Below are positions 23,260 to 34,456 of a stretch of DNA of 64,000 nucleotides, one piece after another. The first letter of the stretch is position 1, and the number at the start of each line of letters is the position of its first letter. The position numbers and the translations under genes are program-made. The notes below the pieces were generated by a model, which saw only the letters and a list, made by a program, of their open reading frames with translations, did not search any database and was not told the origin of the DNA. The stretch comes from Druceiella hillmani (lineage: Eukaryota > Arthropoda > Insecta > Lepidoptera > Hepialidae). The stretch is from contig JAYKKI010000006.1 in NCBI GenBank assembly GCA_039881145.1, positions 21,202,501-21,266,500 of the forward strand, given 5' to 3'.

Positions 23260-24430
23260 TTTTTTTGTATTCACTTTTCATACAGAATTAAAATATCGAT
23301 TAGTTTATAATTTCCTCACATCAGCGCAGCGCCATCTTTTGATAGATATGATTATTAATTTCACGTAACAAAAATACTTCAAGTACATAAAATCGACGCA
23401 GTGAGCCGCTTTTTCATTTGAATTTATTGGATAAAAAAATATAAGTGCGATTTATATATGTGCTGATAAATTATATTCAGTAGTGATTTAAATTCAACAT
23501 TTTGATTAATATATTTACTATTCGTAAATATTAGTGAAAAAATTGTGTTTATAGACTTTTTCAAGTGCTCCAATATAATTGAGGTTATCTATCCGTATGT
23601 ATTATTTAATGATGCCAAAGAAGTATAACTTCTCACGCGCGTACATAAGTACACGCACCCATTTTTTTATTATTCTTTAAGTAAATTTAGAAAAAAATGG
23701 TTTTCAATTTGTACGCATGTGCATTGATATGACAATGCTTATATACCTTGGATTTTATGTAAAGTAAAGAGAAAAGGTATTTTTATAAAACAAAAGGCGA
23801 CTATAATAGATAAACACAATGGCATTATACTATATAGATACACAAAAATGATAGTTAAAGGTACGTACTTATAGTTCGCGGCGTTGGTAAGATGTTTATG
23901 TAAGAACCGTTATATATTTCATCAGCGGATAAGATTTAAAAAATAAAATTTATCTTAAAGAATTTGTAACGTTATAATAATCTCCCCGACTACATACAAG
24001 TACATGTCTATGGCATATTATCGATAATCATTTACCCTAGGTAATATGGTAAATGGTTATCGAATTGAATATGATCATTTTTATTATTTTAGTTTAAAAC
24101 ATTTCTTTATTACTTTAGTGTAAAATTGGTAATGAAAGTACAAGATTTATATATAAAAAGATACCAACTTATTCAGGACCATATTTAAATTTTTACTGAC
24201 CCTATATGAAAACAAAAATTTTCGACAACTCTGTCACAACAAAATTCAAAGGTTATACCAAAAGTTGTTAAATCATCTTCAATTACGTTATGCTTTACTG
24301 TTTTACACAATTAATTGGTTTTAGAGAGCGATAAGACTATGTCGAGTTATTTGCAAGTATTTCAAGATAGCTGTGCCTACGACTTTGTTTGCGTGAAATT
24401 CGGAATGAGAAAAATTATTGCAATTTTTTA

Positions 24431-24875
24431 TTCAACATCATCATATTTAGCACGACAGCCCAGGGTGGGCCCAAGGCCTTCTGTTGGAAATTCTTCCAGG
24501 AGGTTCTACTCTTTGCCTGGGTTTTCCAGTTCTTTATCCTGAGAATGTTAAAATCTTCTTCCACTGAATCGATCCATCGTAATTTTGGTCTACCTCTTCT
24601 ACGAGTTGTTAGAGGTTTTAGGAGTTGTTAGGAGTTTTCATCTTTCATTCTAGAGACGTGGGCAGCCCAGTTCATTCTTTTGATTTTGATGGTTTTTATG
24701 ACATCAGGCTCACCAAACAAGCTATAGATTTCTGAGTTAAGACGTCTTCGCCAAATACCATTTTCCTTGACACCCCCAAAAATTCTACTCAGAACCCTTC
24801 TTTCAAAGGTGTTATTTTATTCTATCCAGTTCTAGTCAAAGGCCAGGTTTCTGAACCATATGCTAGAACTGGCAA
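24431..24875 (-). mobile_element. 5'-truncated non-LTR retrotransposon (RT C-terminal end)
   Basis: On the minus strand the sequence starts with LPVLAYGSETWPLTRT, the conserved YGSETW region downstream of the RT domain. It continues through SRIFGGVKENGIWRRRLNSE, IYSLFGEPDVIKTIKIKRM and NWAAHVSRM, then RRGRPKLRWIDSVEEDF and the final KNWKTQAKSRTSWKNF. This is the C-terminal end of endonuclease-reverse-transcriptase LINEs common in arthropods (RTE- or Jockey-like; clade not decidable). It is dead: a stop follows WPLTRTG, a frameshift follows, and after MKDENS there is a stop within a small tandem duplication of AACTCCT-type words. The upstream endonuclease and catalytic RT domains are missing, which is typical 5' truncation during target-primed insertion. 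The element ends in an ATGATGATG-type tail near 24431. Confidence 0.9.
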
Positions 24876-24887
24876 AAATTTTTTTTT

Positions 24888-25090
24888 ACCCATACTAAAT
24901 TTCATCAAAATTCTTCCAGTAGGTTTTACGTGATTGATGCACAAATTAACAGATAGACAGACAAAAATTGCAAATTTTGTTTTTCTAGCTTCTATTAAAT
25001 TATCATTCTACATGCTGAATCAATTATTCTTTTTAAAATATTTTCCATGTATAGAATTCACTCTGTTACAATTTTATTATATGTATAGAT
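24888..25090. repeat. dispersed repeat, copy A (partner at 42353-42540)
   Basis: Shared words in order are AAATTTCATCAAAAT, CCAGTA, CTTCTATTA, ATCATTCTA, CAGAATTCA / TAGAATTCA and TACAATTTT. A GACAGACAAAAATTG run lies inside. The sequence AAATTTCATCAAAATCCGTCCAGT is of the type often seen in 3' regions of insect transposons. This copy abuts the truncated LINE end at 24875, so it may be part of an element that carried or flanked the LINE. Confidence 0.7.
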
Positions 25091-26184
25091 AATTATTATT
25101 TGGAAGGTAAAGTATTTAGATAATTTGTCGATTTTGTTTTCTAACGAAAAGAAAGTGGTTTCAAAAAATTTTTATATTAATGCTCTTCGGGCGCCCGAAT
25201 TTTTCACTGATAATATTACTGTTATTTTCTTATACTTGTACTTAACAAACTGGAAAATTATTTTAATAACCTACAACATAGTAGATATTGCTCTGAATAA
25301 TTAAAAACACAACGTATGTATAAGTACATGCGTCTTTCATGTATATGCTTTTTCAGAAAGTGTATGCGTTTATTACAATATAGCCTTAAGCTATATTTAG
25401 TCACTAAATGACTCAAACCTATGAATATTTTATACTTACATTTCCAGTTTTAAGTTTATCGGTTTAGAAGTTTTTTTCAATTATTGATGTGACAGACAGA
25501 TGGACAAATACTAATTCATTTTGCTTCTAAGGTTTCCTGTTTTTTCCGCCCCGTACTCATCAGTCGATTAAAGCAAAGAAAAATGAATATTAAAAAAAAT
25601 AATAATATGTGAAAACACGTCCTTGCAAGGTAACAACGTTGGATTTCGTATAATTACTGAATATACAACTTTTTTTTCAATATAAAAAATGTATGAGAAA
25701 TGATTATAAACCGAATGTAACATACATCAATCTTTTTTAAAATTGTCGAACTATAATTTAAACATATTTTTACTACACAATCTGGAATTTTTGGCTTATT
25801 TTCAAGATAAACATACTCACGAGAATCGAAATGTTAACTGAAATGAAACGATGACAATTTCACCATTTAGCACCGTTTCTAGTGGGACATTTTTCGGTTG
25901 CTATGGGCCTGTCCTTACGAAGTAATATAAGTCTATGCACGTAGTTAGTAACGCATTAATTTCAAAAGTCAGAGGAGGAGTCACAGTTTATGAACACTGC
26001 AATACTAGAACACACTATACTTTTTAGTACTTTCTATACGGAACCATTCCCCATTCTATAAAGGTCCCCAAAAATTTCTATAAAGAATTATTGTAAATTT
26101 TTCCATGTTTCTATATTTTCAAATTTGTTGCTTTTTAAAAGAAAAAATCTGTTTATGAAATAATATGTTTACCTTAAATAGATA
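25091..26184. other. non-coding remainder of the unit-1-specific block
   Basis: No gene is supported. A GACAGACAGATGGACAAATA word near 25491, preceded by CAGTTTTAAGTTTATCGG, may be a third, weak relative of the dispersed repeat family at 24888 and 42353. Confidence 0.45.
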
Positions 26185-26800
26185 CAAATCCTTCTAATCT
26201 TTACCTGCATCAGCCACGATAATTCATCGATACATTTAAAATAATATAAGACCCTTATCTCATAGGCAGAAAACGCATGAATATATTATTTTGATATGAA
26301 ATCTGTTATTACGCGCCACTTTTAATAATGGTTTTAGGTATCATGGAGCTGCGATAAATGTAAAATGGAAAAATATATAAAATTGAAGATAAAAATATTA
26401 AAATAAGTAAATTTAACATAATATCTTAAAATTAAATATTGTTTATTAAAACTTCAAAAAATCAAAACCTCAAATATCCATTCAATTTCCGTTTTATTAA
26501 ATTCATCGGTAATAATTGATCCAAATACAAGACAACCGGAAATAAGATTTACGTCAAAATAACGAAATACGTATTGGTATAAAAATAATTCTTGCAAATC
26601 GTAAACATGCAGCGACGTACGCACAGTTCATCACTCATGAATGATAGATAATTTATTATCTGACATAGGCGGTGGAAATATTTTGAAATATGTTTCTTTA
26701 TTGAATTTACTCGCTGAACACGTCACTATAATGAGGCAGGTTAGGAAACCATTTAATCATTTAGTACCAAGAGACCGACTACAGTAAATGTTAACATAGA

Positions 26801-28840
26801 ATTTGTGCAAAGGTCGTTTTTTGATATCTGCAAAAGAACCGGTATGATTACTCCTCTTTCCACTTTCCTATCGAATTTCTGTTCAGAGTGTTAGGTCTAA
26901 TACGTTGAAATTAACATAAATAAATGTTAAGGCCACAACTGATACGCTTTCATTATTTTATTTTAAGTTACTCTTATTCTAATTAAATGGTGAGTAAGTA
27001 TTAAAGTATCACAGTTTAACTTTTCTACCACCGTGTAAAACAGATATAAAATCTTTACTAAAACCTAGCGTTCAAAAAAAATTTTTATTAAAAGTGCAAA
27101 GTTCACCTTTGTAGAGCTACGCTAGACAAATGTAGATTAATTAAATTAGAGCTTTTATTTCACATTCATACAATACATTGAACTTGCCCACAACACATTT
27201 CTGAATCACTTTGGGGTATGATAGTTCTACAAAACCATTAAAATTTTCTCGTTACATCATCCGGATTGTTAAAACAACAAATATCTAAAAAAAATTTTAC
27301 CGGGCCGAGTTCAGTGCTGTATAACTGTTATAGTAAATAATATTATGGTTGAAAAATTTAGACCTGAAAGCTCTATTACATAGAGTGAAAAATCTGAACA
27401 CTGGAGAGCGTTTTTACTGAATGTCTTCGATGTGTAAATTGTTTTTTTTTTCATTTCAATTAAATTGATTTCTTTTTCTATTTAATGTAGTTCTTTTTAA
27501 ATACAATCTCGCATGATAATGGATATACCTACCATTTTAAATATCTTCCTTATCTCTAGTAGTTGTTTTCGACTTGTTATCATTACTTAATTATACATTG
27601 TCATCTTAATTGTTTATAAAATGAAGGTAGCAAGGAAGTAGAACTAGGTACTAGATTGTGAAAGATACAGATGCACGCTGACTTGTAATTATCCCGAAAG
27701 ACGTATGAATAGAAAAACATTCTAGGTAATTTCTACTTAGCAGAACCTAAATAAACTAATTTATCATTCAAAAGAAATACATAATATTTCACATACTTAT
27801 TATTTTAGAAGACTGTTCAATGAAATTATTTAGCAGGCGTGCACTCGACGCGACGACTATTAATTCAGAAATAAAATAATCTTTTTCAGTCATCATGAAA
27901 AGTTATGCCAAGGTTTTAAAATTAATAATAAATGCATTGCAATTCATTATGTACTGAATGCGAAACTCTCGGTGCGTGAGTTCTACTCGTAATTTTAATA
28001 GAAATGCAGAAATTTCGTGGTGCGCAAACTCAATTGCACTTATCTATTCACATAATGAACCAATTACTTTCTTAAAATTATTTTTTTCGGGTGTCTGAAA
28101 TCGAACCATGTAATGTTAATTTTCTAACTGCTTGCAAAAGAAAATCAGTTGTTTAAGGTAAAGTGCTAATTTTAGAAAAAAATTGCGAGACTGTAGAAAA
28201 GGGCGCAAATATTGCTGGACGTGAAAAAATATATGTAGTAATATATAAAATGTCTATATGTAGTAATATAAAAAAAACATAACGAGGTAGCATGATAATG
28301 AATAAGCAAATCTATAATCCTTAGTAGGCAAATAAATTGTTTATATTTAAAGAGAAGTAGAATGATATATGTAAGGAGTATATCATAGAAAATGCTTGAT
28401 TCCAATGTTTTTAAAATGTTCAAGTTATTCCTCATCGGTGACCTAAACACTATATATGTATCAAAGTTCAATCTAACTTTTAAAAAGTGATTTGTAGGTT
28501 TAGATGACTATCTGTGAGTGGGTATATGAAATTGACAATATTTGATATTAAAGATATTGAAAAATACTATAGATACAAATTTCAAATAAGTTATAATTTC
28601 TTATTCTTCTCCTAATATATGAGTATTAAATATAAATAAATTTGCCACATTAGCTGGTATTAATTTAAATAACTCTTAACAGCGCCTTAAATAACACTTG
28701 ACGTAGACGAATAACACGTTGATATAGACGGTGAAACGACAAATTACTTAATTAATTACATTGGACTTCTAACAAAAAATGTCTTTAATCGACTTTCCAT
28801 CGATTGAATGGAAACGTCAAAAAGCGCGCGCCGTCGACTA
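26801..28840. other. non-coding part of unit 1, poorly aligned to unit 2
   Basis: Between two well-aligned islands, the sequence has drifted too far from 50190-53060 for me to align by eye, apart from a weak match of 27890-27960 to about 51580-51650. Open frames here (28172-28471 on -) encode AT-driven Ile/Tyr/Phe-rich peptides with no motif. Confidence 0.45.
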
Positions 28841-29124
28841 AATGTCTCCATCAGTCCGTCTCCATCAGCGCCTATTAAGTCACATTTGTGTACTTTTCTC
28901 CATGGGCGTTTTCGGGCTTTCAATTGTAAGATTCAGATTGGCGAGAGCCAGCCAGAATCGTTCCAATTGTTTTGTGTAAATCCCATTTTTGTAGAATATT
29001 TTAATTAAAATATTAAATATCATACATTTTATATTCTCCGCTTATTGTCAGTCACCTACTATGGTCGTAAAGGTTGCAGTTTCATGTAGTTTGGCTTGGA
29101 TGGAGACGGGCTGATGGAGACATT
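28841..29124. mobile_element. candidate 284-bp MITE with 26-bp TIRs
   Basis: Left end 28842-28866 reads ATGTCTCCATCAGTCCGTCT and then CCATC. Right end 29099-29123 is its reverse complement with one difference, and the flanking A/T pair (28841, 29124) extends the match to 26 bp. Each TIR contains GTCTCCATC twice. The interior has no transposase and is less AT-rich than its flanks, starting near GCGCGC words just outside the left end. No counterpart was seen in unit 2, where the aligned flank resumes near 53060. No clear target-site duplication was found, so the superfamily is undetermined. Confidence 0.72.
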
Positions 29125-29189
29125 GATGGTGCAATACCTTGTTTCATCAAAGTTTTGAAAAAACAAATATAAAAGAAAGGTTTAAAATA

Positions 29190-29900
29190 ATTCATGATAA
29201 GAGAAAATATTAAAGATTTCGGTTGTAGCATTGAATGTAAGTATATTTATAACACTACTGAAATCCTTGAAGGTTTGTCAGCCTGGTATATTTTAACGTG
29301 ATAATAAACTACTAAGTCTCGTTTTACAAGTGCGAAATAAATATTGTTAATTTATAAAAATACATTCTAAAACATATTTTAACTGGTGGTATATCTGAGA
29401 TTGCTGCATGAGTGTATCATATTAGTAGTATTGTGATAACTACATGCACGATGCAAAGATTTTTTTCAGTTGTCAGATGATTAGCAGATTGCAAGTTGCT
29501 ACATTACGATATAAATACCGCTATTGATCTTATAGTATAGCTAACCACTTGTAGCTTGACGCAAACAAATATTCAACGGTAAGCTACATCTGAGCGCGCG
29601 TTCCTGTTTAGAGCCAATATGCATGATACAAACACCAACAGTGGGTCGCCTCTATAATGATTAAATCCATTAAAGCCATCAGTTTTGGAATCAGATGCGG
29701 TTCGCGTCCAATCATTCGTGGTTGTTATGCGAATACAGTAACAAGACTATTTAGGAAGCGTGGAATTCGACTTGTTTAATTCCAGGGTGCATTGTTAGGG
29801 AGAAGTAAATTACAATTTCACAGTGATTTAAAAAGCTCCGTGTTCCAAGTGGAACTTCCTTAGTCAATATGTAGACAATTACTATGAAGAGATTATTGTT
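29190..29900. repeat. best-aligned island pair of the duplication
   Basis: 29190-29620 aligns almost continuously with 53060-53500, and 29640-29900 with 55480-55770. In unit 1 the two halves are contiguous. In unit 2 they are split by about 2 kb of (TA)n and telomere-like DNA. Shared words include AGCAGATTGCAA and ATTTAGGAAGC followed one base later by TGGAATTCG (29749 and 55602). No open frame is conserved between copies. Confidence 0.85.
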
Positions 29901-30240
29901 CTTTTCTATTGATCACAGTCAATAATTTTTTTTTGTTAACGCGTTTTAAATTTCAGGTCGACCGGGGTCGCTGCGATTTTTTTGTTGGACCGGTTTTTGT
30001 GGGACGTATGCATTAAAATTTTAAATATATCTGTTAAAATATTAAAGATTAAAATAATAAACAAATCTCTATGTTTTATTTTCTCCGATCGTTTTCCATC
30101 GTTTGCGTTACCGTGTGCTATGTTTAAATTCTATGAATTTAAAAGAGATATTTCTCTTCTCAAATCTGATTTTAGATCGTAAAATAAAAAGTTTATGTAC
30201 CAGAGTTATTGAATCTCTTGCGTTTTGTAGACGATTGCTT

Positions 30241-33109
30241 CGTACTCCGACGCAATAATAATGATTTTTTTGGCAACACTAATGTCTAGAATTAAATTAC
30301 CCGTACGAAGGGTTTCTTCACTTTTCCGTAGCATTCGACTTCCCAGTCACCTTATGGATATCTCATTAGAGTATGATGTGTATAAATAAATTTTCCGGAA
30401 TATGTCATCGTGATGTACAATAATATTACAATATTTACCTACTAATGTCGTGCGCGTCAAATTATTCCTAATTGTTGCTTAAATGCAGTATCAGACAATT
30501 ATGATTATGTAAATGAATTCTTATTAAAATGTTCTTTTGCCTTTCGATTTGAAAATCTATTCAAAATGTATGAATATATATGTACTAAAATATTTTGTAT
30601 CAATTTATATCAATTGAATCGCTACATTTTGAATCATATATTTTGACCATTTTACATATTTTAATATTTTTCCTTTATAATCTCTACTAGGGGCAACGAA
30701 AAGTATTTCTGTTTGTTTTAGTTATTAGACTAATATATAAACTAGACTTGTTCACTAAACTGCTTTACGTGACCGTTGAATTGTGTAACTTTATTATTGT
30801 CATTTACTTGTAATTAACCATTGCGTTTAAAATGGCGAAAATGTTCCCATCGAAATATTTATTATTGTATACAATGCTCCCATACAAAAAAAAATGGATT
30901 ACACGTGTATAGACGATGAACATTTTGCTTTATGTTTTCCCTTTTTAATCTATAGATTTGAACAGATGGTAATGTAATATGCAGGTCAAGAAGTAGGTAT
31001 TCTATCTAGAAGCATATCGCCTCACATCCCTCATACAATGTCGCACGTCAGACGTAATCCGATACGTTCGCTTCGTGTGTTAGCGCACTAATTGATTGAT
31101 CTACTATTAGCTCCCACTAGGCGAATGTGTTGTTTACTATCATTTATCCGATTCATGCTATGGACTGCCTGCATGTACATATATAACCAACTGTATCATA
31201 TTAGTATTAAATTTACATCGAAATATTTTCGTTTATTTTTGATTGTGTTATAGCACATTGCGCATGGCTGAAATGTTATAAACGAAACTCTATGGGTACA
31301 CATTTATTACTAAGATGTTTTCTTCTCTCTCTCTCTTTGAGCGATCTAAACAATTTAATTTATAAAATATAAATAATCATGAAATACTTCATGTTAAATA
31401 AAACACACGTCTGTTTCCGTACTGCATTTCATAAAAAAAGTTTAATACTCGCATCACTCAATATTATAAATCCAATAGGTTATTTGCTATGTCGCGTTGC
31501 GTCGTATCCTTTGAGGTGCCACCCGGTACCCGGTGTGCAGTGCATTACACGACGCTTAACCCTTGCGTCAACGTTGAAATAACGCATCTTGAGAAAAAAT
31601 GAAATAGAAAAAGTTTTATTAAATACAATTTTCTTATTTTGTATTCATGAAACTGTAAAAGAAAATTATACCAATTTTAGAATTATAGGCGTGTCACTAT
31701 GTGTTAATTAACGCTTTTACAACATAACATTATACAAGTTTAGGTTCAAATAATTTTATAAAAATTCAGGTCACAATTTTTTACAGAATTAAATCTTTTA
31801 ATTCTATAAATTGGATATTGACAAATAATTTAGTATGAAAAAATCAATTTTATAAATGAAACTTTCTTTTCTGACCGGCAAAGAATGGAATTATAGAATA
31901 CTTAATCAAAGAAAAATAACTATACGGTCTCATGTGGTTTTACAGAGAGCGAAAATAAATCAAAATATGATTGTTAAAAAAGAATCAAAAACGAGGTCGA
32001 CTTCAAAATATTCGATGAGTATGATCTGTTCTAATCGATTGATTACATAAATCGACTATCGATAAGTGATGGGTCGATAGTTGACACACATTCTGGGGAT
32101 TCTATACCTAGGTTAACACAGATAAAATTTGATAATTCAGTACATTATATTAGGATAAATTATTTCGAAATATAAACGTTATCATAATTTTAAGATACTC
32201 TAACATTTTAATGTAGTACTTATTTGCGTTAAACTTTTTAGGTTAAAAATAATAATTATTTCATCATAATTTTTTCCATTAACCTATGAGGTTTAATTGA
32301 TTAACATTTCTAAATAAGGTTTCAAAAATTTGATAAGCTGTATGTTATTTGCACTATATTTTACAAAAAAAACAACCCTGTTACCCTCGTTTTCCGTAAA
32401 ATATTAAAAAAATTAGTCCAATATTTAATAAATCTGTGTAAAATCGTTTTTGGTAGCCAATGAAATTTTAACACAAAATTTTGGTTTTTGCTTGTTGATG
32501 TATAAAATATTATGTAAGCCTAAAACTATTTTAAAAGAACAACACAAAAAAGTTTCCAAAACATGTACGACTTATACAAACCTAAGTACTTATACAAATG
32601 TACTTTATTTTATACATACCATCGTTTAAATTAAGATATTTCGTTTCATACGAGAAAATATCAGCGGAAAAACACTAATAAATGGAATGGATGAAGATAT
32701 GGAAAATTTCAACCTCTGATCAATCTCACGTTGGTATCTGAATGTATTTTCTATAAGTAAGCTTCATGAATATGAAAACTATATCAAATTTCACTAATTA
32801 ATGCCATTTAAAAATTTAGTTGAATCCCTTCCTCCATTATGAAGGAATATGGTCACTTGATAAATTCAGCATATTTCATATACCAAAGGCAATCTTTTAT
32901 AATAATGGTATTTTGTCGATAACTATATAAATCGAAAATTATTGGGTAAATGAATATAAAAATTATGCAGATATTAATTTGAAAATAAATCCTCTATTTG
33001 AAATAAGTTATAATCATTAGACCTGAAATAAATTTTAACAATGCCGCTTCGAACTTTTTTTGCACTTGAATCATTCATTATACTCGCATATAACGCTCAC
33101 AAATAATGG
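30241..33109. other. non-coding part of unit 1 with aligned islands
   Basis: Islands at about 30370-30420, 31030-31210, 31455-31620, 32025-32100 and 32430-32560 align with unit 2. The sequence between them does not, or only weakly. A TCTCTCTCTCTC run lies near 31324. The region about 30470-31030 lacks the GC-rich block present in unit 2 at 57356-57590. Open frames at 31379-31582 and 31856-32050 show no domain. Confidence 0.55.
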
Positions 33110-33335
33110 TTAGCTCTATATAATGCGAATATTGCAAAAAAGCAGCTCATCTAGCTTATCGCCTCAAATGACAAATGGCACGGTCAGGTCCGAGGTCGCT
33201 TCGTCCGAATATCAAATTAACCCTGTCATACAGACTCGGCTGATTGGACATTCGAACGAAGTGAACTTAATCCACTACTCGCCTGGACAACTTGTCAGCA
33301 TTGCAAATTAACATATGAAGTGAAAACAATGTGAA

Positions 33336-34114
33336 AAGTGACACGAAAAATCGGAACTTATACCCAATATCGGTCACGCTAATTTTCTCATTATGTCTAT
33401 AATGAAAGTGGATGGGAAATTGGGACAATCAGTAAATGATAGCGCAGAAAACAAAATCTATACCTCTTTGGTAAATAATAGGAAAAACTATTTTAATAAA
33501 ATAAAAGTGTATGCGAGAATATAGTACAAATTTATTAACAATACAAGGTAATAAGCTTCAGAGTGTTTGACAAAAATACGTATTAAATATTTTGATATAT
33601 TCATAAATTGTGAACTGCGAATTAAGGATGATGTCAAAAATCAATGAAATAAATTTTGCTAAAATCTGAAAATTTTTAATAAATAATATTATCAGAAAAT
33701 TGTTATTTCACAACGACTTAGATCCATCAGAAACCTTTACAACCTCCACCTTCTTTATCCTCAAAAGTTGCCATACATGTTGTGCATTAAAAATATCCAT
33801 CTCCGTTTTCGTAAGATCCTTTTCTTTTGTATTTAAATTTGATAGTAATCACAAAGACGTTTTTTTCTAAAATATTTAAATTAAAGGAAACAGATTCAAG
33901 TGACATACTAAGAAAAGGATATAAATACATATAAAATGGAAGAAAAATAAAATAATTTATTCTGATGTATATTGTCAATATTCTTAACAAAACTAGTTAC
34001 ATAATTATTAATTTGTTTTTTACTTAATGCACTATGCATTGTCCAAAACCAAAATATTTTCTTAGTGTCCTATCTGGCAAGTTCAAATAGTTCTATAATT
34101 TTGAATCGTGTAAT
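33336..34114. other. non-coding, nothing recognised
   Basis: AT-rich sequence between the end of unit 1 and the LINE remnant. The open frame at 33787-33990 (-) has no motif. Confidence 0.5.
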
Positions 34115-34456
34115 ATTCATTCAAGAATTTGGACATTTTTACGTTGGCGTGATATTCGAATCACTTTTAGTGAGAACTAGCAAATCGACTAATGTAATCT
34201 TCTATCTCAATATCAAGATCGCTCGGAGGTCACAGATACTAACGTACTGGCGCATTGAAAATTTACTTGACCAATTTATTTTGAAATCTTTGTCTCAATT
34301 GGATATTAGAATTACTGCCGTAGAGCTTGCTTTTAAAATATAAGATTGTTACAAAAAGTTTGAAAGCGCAGAATTACAACCAAGTAACCAATATATTTTT
34401 CTTCACTTGATTTTGAATTGACCGCCTTTCTTCTTAATATATTCTTTCTATAGAAG
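34115..34456 (-). mobile_element. Jockey-like LINE RT remnant, downstream part
   Basis: On the minus strand, in one frame with several stops, the sequence reads KEYIKKKGGQFKIK, then RKIYWLLGCNSALS, then SNSNIQLRQRFQNKLVK, IFNAP and SDLDIEIEDYISRFASSH, ending near NVKMSKFLN. These are the ordered landmarks of the C-terminal part of Jockey-clade RTs (KYRKMYWLLGRNSALS, the RFQNKVLR region and NAPWYVRN). At least four in-frame stops are present. It is the continuation of the fragment at 34651-34906, from which it is separated by a SINE. The YGIQLWG-type segment between them is not recognisable. Confidence 0.85.

Larger units (their letters stand above)
22765..23632. mobile_element. candidate TIR-bounded element enclosing tRNA-Ala
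   Basis: GAAGTTATACTTCTTTAGGC at 22765-22784 and the reverse complement of GAAGTTATACTTCTTTGGC at 23614-23632 form an inverted pair 868 bp from end to end, differing by one base gap. GCGCG words lie close to both. The interval falls within the block absent from unit 2. No transposase is present, no target-site duplication was found, and the motif is itself partly palindromic (GAAGT TAT ACTTC). The pairing could therefore be fortuitous. Confidence 0.4.
22561..26184. other. unit-1-specific block of about 3.6 kb
   Basis: In unit 2 the flanking islands (about 49365 and 49490) are only about 125 bp apart. In unit 1 they are about 3.6 kb apart. The block contains the tRNA-Ala gene, a 19-bp inverted motif pair around it, a perfect 23-bp hairpin, a 5'-truncated LINE fragment and a dispersed-repeat copy, so it looks like accumulated insertions. 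A deletion from unit 2 is the alternative. Confidence 0.65.
19985..33350 (+). repeat. unit 1 of a large head-to-tail duplication
   Basis: Islands through this stretch align by eye, in the same order and orientation, with islands in 36285-59660. Approximate pairs are 19985-20200 with 36285-36485; 21840-22068 with 48695-48920; 22180-22560 with 48955-49365; 26185-26345 with 49490-49670; 26500-26800 with 49920-50190; 29190-29620 with 53060-53500; 29640-29900 with 55480-55770; 29950-30240 with 56845-57070; 31030-31210 with 57590-57745; 31455-31620 with 58035-58175; 32025-32100 with 58270-58350; 32430-32560 with 58745-58850; and 33110-33335 with 59455-59650. Exact shared words include ACTCGCTGAACACGTCA (26709 and 50108) and CAACTTGTCAGCATT (33288 and 59607). 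The copies are clearly diverged, so the event is old. No shared open frame is apparent. Confidence 0.85.

Noticed and set aside
33123..33311. 62-codon open frame in the well-conserved island
   Set aside because: The paralogous copy at 59470-59640 has frame-breaking indels, so the conservation is not at protein level.
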